Shown here piece after piece: positions 58,282-64,000 of a DNA stretch of 64,000 nucleotides. The notes below the pieces were generated by a model. The model saw only the letters and a list, made by a program, of their open reading frames with translations, was not told the origin of the DNA and did no database searches. The stretch lies in the NCBI RefSeq assembly GCF_900114155.1, contig NZ_FOSC01000001.1, positions 62,001 through 126,000 on the forward strand, in the 5' to 3' direction. Within the stretch, counting starts at the first letter, position 1. The number at the start of each line of letters is the position of its first letter. This stretch comes from Marinobacter persicus (GTDB lineage: Bacteria > Pseudomonadota > Gammaproteobacteria > Pseudomonadales > Oleiphilaceae). Position numbers and translations under genes: made by a program.

Positions 58282-58722
58282 TCACCAGGTCCCGGTATTC
58301 TCCATACTCGCCCAGGGCTCTTTCGGCTCCAGCGCCTCACCTTTTTGCAGCAGTTCGATGGAAATATCATCCGGTGTGCGAATGAACGCCATGTGGCCGT
58401 CCCGTGGCGGGCGGTTGATGGTGACGCCGTTGGCCTGCAACTTCTCGCACAGGGCATAGATATCATCCACCCGATACGCCAGGTGCCCGAAATTGCGGCC
58501 ACCGGTGTATTCCTCCGGGTCCCAGTTGTAGGTCAGTTCAATCATCGGGGCCTTATCTTCCCGGGCCCGGGCCTCATCTTCCGGCGCCGCCAGGAACACC
58601 AGCGTAAACCGCCCCTTTTCACTGCTTTTCCGGTTGATCTCCACCATACCCAGCAGATCACAGAAAAAGTGCAGCGTATCGTCCAGGTTACTGACGCGAA
58701 TCATCGTGTGTAGGTATTGCAT
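58282..58722 (-). CDS. Glyoxalase I-type (VOC family) enzyme
   Basis: 146 residues. [24 protein letters not shown] (His6 at a metal position), [28 protein letters not shown] and [17 protein letters not shown] (Glu) follow lactoylglutathione lyase. It most likely detoxifies methylglyoxal with glutathione. GAGGAGGGG lies upstream of the ATG. The name gloA fits, but related VOC enzymes differ in substrate. Confidence 0.85.
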   Translation of the reverse strand: MQYLHTMIRVSNLDDTLHFFCDLLGMVEINRKSSEKGRFTLVFLAAPEDEARAREDKAPMIELTYNWDPEEYTGGRNFGHLAYRVDDIYALCEKLQANGVTINRPPRDGHMAFIRTPDDISIELLQKGEALEPKEPWASMENTGTW

Positions 58723-58760
58723 AACCCCTCCTCGTCAAAACTCCAGTATAAGAATCCACT

Positions 58761-58833
58761 GGGGTCGGGTACAGGGTCGGGTACGGGACCCGACCCCGGA
58801 CCGGGTACGGGGTCGGACCTTGTACCCGACCCC
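58761..58833. repeat. GGGTCGGGTAC palindromic cluster
   Basis: GGGGTCGGGTAC (58761-58772) pairs exactly with GTACCCGACCCC (58822-58833). Between them the same unit recurs in both directions (GGGTCGGGTAC, ACCCGACCCC, GGGTACGGGGTCGG). The cluster fills the gap between the glyoxalase gene and the GH13 stop codon at 58837. It looks like a stacked REP-type element that may also terminate the operon. Confidence 0.65.
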
Positions 58834-58836
58834 GGA

Positions 58837-60564
58837 TTAGCGGTTGGAGAGCCAGAGGCTTTGGTAAGGTTTCAGGGTGACGGTGGCAGTCAGGTCAGTA
58901 ACGGGCTGGCCGGTAAGCAGGTCGGTCCATTCGTCGGTGCCGATCAGGTTGATGTCGCCCAGCGCCACCTGCTGGGGTTCACAGCTGATGTTGTGAATGC
59001 AGAACAAAGACTGGTCGCGCCGGGTGCTCTGACGCCAGAAACCAAACAGCTGCAGCCCCAGGTGCAGGGTGAACTGGGTCGCATTAGGATGGAACGCCGG
59101 CTGGGCCCGGCGTATGGCGATCAGGCGTTTGAGTTCGTGGAACACCTGGCCGTGGTGACTGCTCCGGTCTGCCAATACCTGCTCCAGTTCCGCCAGCTGG
59201 CACTGGCTGCGGTTGATCGAGCGCAGGCGCCCGGTATGCTCCACGCGGGAATAGTCATTCTCCGTTGCCAACAAACTGTGAATGTAGAACGCCGGAATCC
59301 CCTCCAGCGCCAGCATGATGGTGTGGGCACACAAGAATCGCTGCAACTGCCAGTGATCCGCACCCCCAGACGCGGTGCCGCTCAGGGCGTTCCACAGGGC
59401 AATGTTGATCTCATAGGGCTGATCCCGACCGTCGGCCGTGCGCCGGTAAGACACCTTGCCACCAAACGATTCCATGGTATTCACCAGCCGCTGGCGCTCT
59501 TCATCGTCCAGCAAGCCGTCGGTGGGGCGCAGGCCGATGCCATCGTGGGAGGCAATGAAATTCAGATAGGTGGTACCCATTTGCGCCGGCGGCATGCTCA
59601 TCAGCCAGGTTTTCAGGTGACGGCAGTTACCGGTCACCAGGGTGTTGATCAACAGGGGTGGCAGCGAGAAGTTATACACCGCATGCGCCTCGTTGGCGTT
59701 GCCGAAGTACGTCAGGTTCTCGCGATTGGGCACGTTAGTTTCGGTAATCACCATGGCATCCGGCGTATGGTGCTCAATCAGCAACCGCAGAACCTTGATC
59801 AGCTCATGGGTTTGCTGAAGGTGAATGCAGGTTGTGCCTGGCTCCTTCCAGAGAAACGCCACGGCATCCATTCGAAAAACGCGCACACCGTGTTCCAGGT
59901 ACTGGCGGATAATAGCCGCAAACTCCAACAACACCCGGGGATTGGCGAAGTTCAGGTCCACCTGATCTTCACTGAACGTACACCAGACCAGCCTTTCCCC
60001 GTCGTCCGTCTGAACCGGACTCAACAGGGGCGAGGTGCGCGGCCGCACCACCCGGCTGATATCATCACCCGGGCGGGCCTCGAAGAAGTAATCCCTGCCC
60101 GGGTCCAGCCGTTTGCGAAAATTCTCGAACCAGCGGCTGCGGGCCGACATGTGATTGATCACCAGGTCCGCCATCAGTCGGTAATCCCTTGCAATGGCTT
60201 CCACATCCGCCCAGCTTCCGTGGGCCTCGTTAACCGCCAGGTAATCCATCACCGCAAAGCCGTCGTCCGAGCTGTAGGGAAAGAACGGCAGAATGTGCAC
60301 CGCACTCACCGAATCCCGCAGACAGTCATCGAGAAAACGCTTGAGCGTTCGCAGGGGCTTCTCCCCCTCCCGCTGCACGGAGTCCGCATAGGTAATCAGA
60401 AATACATCCCGCTGATCCCACAGATTCTGGTGGGTTGGCGGGGAAGGCGTGTTTTGAGCCAGGCCCATGGCAGCCAGCAGGCTTTCGGCCAGTGCGTCGC
60501 AATCATGGGCCGGGTACACCGCCTGCAGCATCGCCTCCAGGCGGCTGGCCAGGGGCTGGGTCAT
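58837..60564 (-). CDS. GH13_18 phosphorylase, probably glucosylglycerate phosphorylase
   Basis: 575 residues of the sucrose-phosphorylase subfamily. The catalytic nucleophile is Asp233 ([11 protein letters not shown]), the acid/base Glu275 ([10 protein letters not shown]) and the transition-state Asp341 ([14 protein letters not shown]). Subfamily GH13_18 includes sucrose, glucosylglycerol and glucosylglycerate phosphorylases. Its place after a glucosylglycerate-making pair makes glucosylglycerate the best substrate guess: it would release glucose-1-phosphate and glycerate. The start overlaps the gpgS stop by four bases. Specificity is inferred from context. Confidence 0.85.
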   Translation of the reverse strand: MTQPLASRLEAMLQAVYPAHDCDALAESLLAAMGLAQNTPSPPTHQNLWDQRDVFLITYADSVQREGEKPLRTLKRFLDDCLRDSVSAVHILPFFPYSSDDGFAVMDYLAVNEAHGSWADVEAIARDYRLMADLVINHMSARSRWFENFRKRLDPGRDYFFEARPGDDISRVVRPRTSPLLSPVQTDDGERLVWCTFSEDQVDLNFANPRVLLEFAAIIRQYLEHGVRVFRMDAVAFLWKEPGTTCIHLQQTHELIKVLRLLIEHHTPDAMVITETNVPNRENLTYFGNANEAHAVYNFSLPPLLINTLVTGNCRHLKTWLMSMPPAQMGTTYLNFIASHDGIGLRPTDGLLDDEERQRLVNTMESFGGKVSYRRTADGRDQPYEINIALWNALSGTASGGADHWQLQRFLCAHTIMLALEGIPAFYIHSLLATENDYSRVEHTGRLRSINRSQCQLAELEQVLADRSSHHGQVFHELKRLIAIRRAQPAFHPNATQFTLHLGLQLFGFWRQSTRRDQSLFCIHNISCEPQQVALGDINLIGTDEWTDLLTGQPVTDLTATVTLKPYQSLWLSNR

Positions 60565-61784
60565 GGTCGAAATTCCTGGTTATCCAGCTCCACCGCTTCC
60601 AGCAGTTGCTCCCGGATCTCCGGCAGCGCGCTGGTTACCCGGTTCCAGCTGGGGATGAACGGCGTATCCATGGGGTTTTCCAGGAAATAATGGCCGGCTT
60701 CCATCACGTTTCTGGCAAACAGCTCCACCGCCTTTTCTTCCTTGTGGCGATCGAAATCCAACCCGTTGATCATGGCGTCGTTCTGGTAGGTTTCGACAAA
60801 ATCCAGCGCAATGCGGAAATAAGCGGCCTTGATGGTGCGGATTTTCTCGGTGGAGAACACCTCCCCGTTGGTCGCCAGCTTGCGAAACAGCGCCTTGGCG
60901 ATGTCCAGGCTCATTTTCGAGAGACCCTTGGTGGCGTCCTCCGGCGACAGCTCCTGATGTTTGTGGTCATACACATCGGCAATATCCACCTGGCACAGGC
61001 GATTGGTGGCGTGATTGCGCTTCATTTCCGACAACACCCCGATTTCCAGCCCCCAGTCGCTGGGAATGCGCAGGTCGTTAATCACATCCGTGCGGAAGGA
61101 AAATTCACCCGCCAGGGGGTAGCGAAAGCTGTCCAGGTACTCCAGGATTTCGTTGCTCCCACAGACCTTTTTGAGCGAGCGCAGCAAAGGCGTGACCAGC
61201 AAACGGCTGACCCGGCCGTTCATCTTGCTGTCCGCCACCCTGGCGTAATAGCCCTTACAAAACATGTAGTTGAAGTTCGGGTTGGCGACCGGATAAATCA
61301 GCCTGGCCAGCAAGTCCCGGGAGTAGGTCAGAATATCGCAATCATGCAGCGCCACCGATTTGCTCACGCCGGAGGCCAGCACGTAACCAAAGCAGTACCA
61401 CACATTCCGGCCTTTACCCATTTCGGTAGGCGCCAGGTTTTGTGCCTTGAGTTTGGCATCCAGCGCCGTCAGGCGCGGGCCGTCATTCCAGAGCACCCGA
61501 AAAGGCTGCGGCAGTTCGGAGAAATACTCCAGCGCGTGCCGGTATTGCGCCTCGTCCGCACGGTCCAGGCCAATCACGATCTCGCTGAGGTACGGCACTT
61601 TGGTGAGTTCATGAACAATGTTTTTCAGCGCCGGACCTTCGAGTTCCGAATACAGTGACGGCAAAACCAGCGACATGGGCCGCGCCTTGCTGAACCGGGA
61701 AAGATCCTCCTCAATGTCGTCTACCGGCCGGCGCACCAGGTTGTGCAGGGTGGTTACGATGCCATTCTGATAAAAATCGCCCAT
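60561..61784 (-). CDS. gpgS: Glucosyl-3-phosphoglycerate synthase
   Basis: 407 residues of the GT81 family. The N-terminus [16 protein letters not shown] is typical, [20 protein letters not shown] opens the nucleotide-sugar domain, and the metal motif DCD is at 148-150 in [33 protein letters not shown] and [29 protein letters not shown] are strongly conserved. It joins glucose from an NDP-glucose to 3-phosphoglycerate. The ATG at 61784 has GAGG 8 bases upstream; the longer frame to 61877 overlaps the preceding gene. Confidence 0.92.
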   Translation of the reverse strand: MGDFYQNGIVTTLHNLVRRPVDDIEEDLSRFSKARPMSLVLPSLYSELEGPALKNIVHELTKVPYLSEIVIGLDRADEAQYRHALEYFSELPQPFRVLWNDGPRLTALDAKLKAQNLAPTEMGKGRNVWYCFGYVLASGVSKSVALHDCDILTYSRDLLARLIYPVANPNFNYMFCKGYYARVADSKMNGRVSRLLVTPLLRSLKKVCGSNEILEYLDSFRYPLAGEFSFRTDVINDLRIPSDWGLEIGVLSEMKRNHATNRLCQVDIADVYDHKHQELSPEDATKGLSKMSLDIAKALFRKLATNGEVFSTEKIRTIKAAYFRIALDFVETYQNDAMINGLDFDRHKEEKAVELFARNVMEAGHYFLENPMDTPFIPSWNRVTSALPEIREQLLEAVELDNQEFRP

Positions 61785-61797
61785 GGCGCTGTCCTCG

Positions 61798-62598
61798 TCA
61801 GTAACCGTACTCGAACAAAAGGTTGAGCACGCAGTCATTCCAGCCCGCCGGGCCGGGTTTGATCGAGCGCATGGCATGCCTGCGGGCCGACAGCACCACC
61901 TGGTCGCTGTTTACGCCACGAATAACCACCGCGATATCGGCGCTCTCCAGCATGCGCTGGTCGTTGGGGCTGTCGCCCAAAGCGATCGACACCGGCTTCT
62001 TGCCAAAACGCTCTCGATACTTACCCAGCAAGAAGCGGGCCCCATCGGCTTTATCGAACTGCCCCATCACATGATAAAAACGCCCGCCCTGCACCAGGCG
62101 CAGGTTCTCTTCCGCCAGCGCTGCCTCGAAGGCTTTCAATTCCTCGTCGCTGCCCTGCCACAACAACGGCTCGGTCCCGTGGCGCCGCTGTGCTCGCGCG
62201 GCCATGTCCGGCGCCAGTCCGGTATATTCCGCCAGCTGCTCAACCGACATATCCGCGAAGCCCAGAAACGGCGCACCGTCCTCACGCAAGTCCTGGAGAA
62301 CGGATAACAGCACTTCCCGGGATGCCCCAAAATGGATCGCCTTGTCATCCGCCGCGCCCATCCACGGGGCAGGCAACACCACCGCCGCACCGTTTTCGAC
62401 GATATAAGGTTCGCGGTTGTCCAGTTCCTCCCGAAGCGACTCGATTTCCGCGGCAGTCTTGCTGGAACTGAGCACCACCGGAATGCCGGCTGCCTGTAGC
62501 CGCTCAAGCGCAGGCGTTGCCGGCTGCCAGGAATAGGTGTCGTGGTCCAGTAACGTGCCATCCAGATCAGTGAAAATAATCAGTTGCGGGTGTTCCAT
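61798..62598 (-). CDS. Glucosyl-3-phosphoglycerate / mannosyl-3-phosphoglycerate phosphatase (HAD IIB)
   Basis: 266 residues. Motif I is IIFTDLDGTLLDHDTYSW (Asp11, Asp13), motif II VLSSSKTAAEIESL, motif III and IV around FLLGKYRERFGKKPVSIALGDSPNDQRMLESAD. This is the MpgP/YedP group. Next to gpgS the substrate should be glucosyl-3-phosphoglycerate, releasing glucosylglycerate. It lies 13 bases upstream of gpgS and overlaps the kinase gene by 19 bases. Confidence 0.9.
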   Translation of the reverse strand: MEHPQLIIFTDLDGTLLDHDTYSWQPATPALERLQAAGIPVVLSSSKTAAEIESLREELDNREPYIVENGAAVVLPAPWMGAADDKAIHFGASREVLLSVLQDLREDGAPFLGFADMSVEQLAEYTGLAPDMAARAQRRHGTEPLLWQGSDEELKAFEAALAEENLRLVQGGRFYHVMGQFDKADGARFLLGKYRERFGKKPVSIALGDSPNDQRMLESADIAVVIRGVNSDQVVLSARRHAMRSIKPGPAGWNDCVLNLLFEYGY

Positions 62599-63488
62599 AC
62601 CGGAGCCTCCATGATGTGGTCTTCGCCCACCGGAATCAGTACATCCGCCCGGGCCGGCAACTCGCGCAGGCAGTGTTCGGTGACCCGTTGATAATGCATG
62701 ACAAAACGTTGCACTTCGTTGTCACTCATAATACGCAACCCCGGTGCGCCGGCGTAACGCTGTGCCAGCTTTTGCTCCTGCAGCCGTCGCCACTGCAACA
62801 CACACTCCATGGACGGTGCTTTTAACATCACCAGCCAGTCCAGTCTGTGGAAGAACGACCGGTAACCGGTTTCCAGACACTCATTCACGTATCGCCGCCA
62901 CAGTCCCTCGGGATCTTCATTCGCTTCCAGCGCATTGACAGGATTGATCAGGGCCGGCTCCCGCTGGGGTGTGGCGCCCAGGCACCAGCCCTCCAGAAGA
63001 ATCACCTTTGCCGGGCCTTCAAACACCGGCCAGTCCGCCTCGGGAACCCGGTCGTCGGTGGCTTTGTCGAATGAGGGAATGGCGGTGATATCGCCGGGCC
63101 TCGCGGCCAGCAGCTGATCCAGTACCCGATTGCCCAGCGCCAGATCATGAGAGCCCGGCACCCCGCGGGTTGCCAGCAACGGGTGCACACTGCGGGCAAG
63201 GTGTTCCCGCTCATCTCTGGTAAGGTAGAAGTCATCAAGCGACAGGCTGACCGCCGGGCAATGCCAGTGCCACCTGAGCAATTTGCTGAGAAACAGCGCC
63301 AGCGTGGATTTTCCAGTCCCCTGGGCACCGTGAATGCCAACAATCACCGGCCGGTTTTGTCGCTTTTGCAACGCCACAATCGCTTCGACCAGAGGCACAA
63401 TGGTGGTGGCCACAGTGGTTTTGTAGCCGGGCGGGAGGTGTTCCCGGGCGATGAGGGTGTTGATGGTTTTGCGGAATTCGCTGGACAT
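62580..63488 (-). CDS. Glycerate kinase-like P-loop kinase
   Basis: 302 residues. Walker A GIHGAQGTGKST (51-62), SLSLDDFYLTRDEREHL, HPLLATRGVPGSHDLALG, IPSFDKATDDR and VILLEGWCLG are features of plant-type D-glycerate 3-kinase and related uridine-kinase-like proteins. In this operon it would turn glycerate, released by the GH13 phosphorylase, back to 3-phosphoglycerate for GpgS. The ATG at 63488 is used, with AGGT upstream; the frame to 63914 is not coding. First gene of the operon. Confidence 0.85.
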   Translation of the reverse strand: MSSEFRKTINTLIAREHLPPGYKTTVATTIVPLVEAIVALQKRQNRPVIVGIHGAQGTGKSTLALFLSKLLRWHWHCPAVSLSLDDFYLTRDEREHLARSVHPLLATRGVPGSHDLALGNRVLDQLLAARPGDITAIPSFDKATDDRVPEADWPVFEGPAKVILLEGWCLGATPQREPALINPVNALEANEDPEGLWRRYVNECLETGYRSFFHRLDWLVMLKAPSMECVLQWRRLQEQKLAQRYAGAPGLRIMSDNEVQRFVMHYQRVTEHCLRELPARADVLIPVGEDHIMEAPVWNTRN

Positions 63489-63524
63489 GGAATACCTATT
63501 TTCTGAGCTTGCCGACATACTCCC

Positions 63525-63532
63525 AAGTATAG
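63525..63532 (-). promoter_or_regulatory. SigmaS-like -10 element of the glucosylglycerate operon
   Basis: CTATACTT on the minus strand matches the sigmaS-preferred extended -10 (CTATACTTAA) at the first eight positions. It would start transcription near 63518, giving a leader of about 30 bases. No strong -35 is present, as is common for sigmaS promoters. Osmotic or stationary-phase induction is inferred. Confidence 0.5.
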
Positions 63533-63590
63533 GTAGATAAACCCAGCAGAATTCATACCAGTCACTAATTGATGAACACATAGGCCCCAT

Positions 63591-64000
63591 ATGACCAACC
63601 AGAGCTTCCGCGTGGAACACCGCTATCTGGAACTGCCAGACAGCTTCTACACCCGCGTACAGCCCAAGCCCCTGAAGGGCGCCAAAATGGTCTGCTTCAA
63701 CCACAAACTGGCCGGGCAGATGGGCTTTCACGTCAATAACGAGAGCGACTGGACGGCCGTGGGCGCCGGCGCCGAACTCCTGGAAGGCATGGACCCGGTC
63801 GCGATGAAATACACCGGCCACCAGTTCGGCATGTACAACCCGGAACTGGGCGATGGCCGGGGCCTGTTGCTGTGGGAAACCGTCGCGCCAGACGGCACCC
63901 GGTGGGACTGGCACCTCAAAGGCGCTGGCACCACCCCCTATTCCCGCTTTGGCGACGGACGCGCGGTGCTGCGCTCCACCATTCGCGAGTACCTGTGCTC
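63591..64000 (+). CDS. selO: SelO protein adenylyltransferase (YdiU), partial
   Basis: The first 136 residues are present; the gene runs off the window. FRVEHRYLELPDSFYTRVQPKPL and KYTGHQFGMYNPELGDGRGLLLWE with HLKGAGTTPYSRFGDGRAVLRSTIREYLC identify SelO/YdiU, a pseudokinase that transfers AMP to Ser/Thr/Tyr of proteins and is linked to redox stress. The ATG is at 63591; it is divergent from the glycerate kinase gene by 102 bases. Confidence 0.95.
   Translation, partial: MTNQSFRVEHRYLELPDSFYTRVQPKPLKGAKMVCFNHKLAGQMGFHVNNESDWTAVGAGAELLEGMDPVAMKYTGHQFGMYNPELGDGRGLLLWETVAPDGTRWDWHLKGAGTTPYSRFGDGRAVLRSTIREYLC

Noticed and set aside
58761..58833. GGGTCGGGTAC units as CRISPR repeats
   Set aside because: Units alternate in direction, are about 11 bases and lack spacers.
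58717..60690. 657-codon plus-strand open frame opposite the GH13 gene
   Set aside because: It starts inside the palindromic cluster and runs antisense to a gene with an intact catalytic triad.
60435..61658. 407-codon plus-strand open frame opposite gpgS
   Set aside because: Antisense of gpgS, no start signal, no family features.
63489..63914. N-terminal extension of the glycerate kinase frame
   Set aside because: It would overlap selO on the other strand and the promoter; the conserved kinase begins at the ATG at 63488.

Overview
The window reads as chromosome of a marine, salt-adapted, denitrifying gammaproteobacterium, most likely Marinobacter or a close relative. This rests on protein recognition: a gammaproteobacterial rpsB-to-rnhB envelope cluster, a Pseudomonas-like map-glnD-dapC-dapD-dapE run, a complete nos cluster, a BCCT-type transporter end and a glucosylglycerate cluster. 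No search was run. Coding density is high and no phage, integrase, transposase or CRISPR array was seen.

Layout. 1-10.6 kb is a signalling region: the end of a BCCT transporter, a YdhR-like protein, a periplasmic binding protein coupled to a PAS-GGDEF diguanylate cyclase, an esterase, a polytopic membrane protein, a second GGDEF protein, a chemoreceptor with a c-type haem motif and a sigma28-like promoter, and an unrecognised 220-residue protein. 10.6-18.4 kb holds yciO-bolA, topB, a two-component system with a FecR-domain protein between regulator and kinase, and a lipoprotein. 18.4-29.1 kb is bounded by two near-identical initiator tRNA genes, each with its own promoter, leader and terminator. 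Between them lie yqiA and, read on the minus strand, tatABC followed by nosRZDFYL. Tat exports folded NosZ, so the two sets fit functionally. A near-consensus FNR/DNR-type box lies before nosR, and two hairpins, one with a C(UUCG)G loop, lie between nosZ and nosD.

29.1-33 kb has a decayed chemoreceptor, a fused msrAB lipoprotein and ilvD. 33-47.5 kb, all minus strand, is the translation/envelope cluster in transcript order rpsB, tsf, pyrH, frr, uppS, cdsA, dxr, rseP, bamA, skp, lpxD, fabZ, lpxA, lpxB, rnhB. 47.8-55.4 kb, plus strand, is map, glnD, dapC, a Spx/ArsC-like gene, dapD and dapE; dapD is flanked by two long, nearly identical palindromic elements and a third lies after dapE. 55.5-58.7 kb has slyX, a membrane-anchored cold-shock protein, a ClpA-N-like single-ATPase protein with a coupled partner gene, and a glyoxalase-family gene. 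58.8-63.5 kb is a four-gene minus-strand operon (glycerate kinase, glucosyl-3-phosphoglycerate synthase, its phosphatase and a GH13_18 phosphorylase) that could make, degrade and recycle the compatible solute glucosylglycerate, with a sigmaS-like -10 upstream. The window ends inside selO.

The best candidates for something under-described are the closed glucosylglycerate cycle, the haem chemoreceptor, the Clp-N/degenerate-ATPase pair, and the palindromic element family around dapD/dapE.
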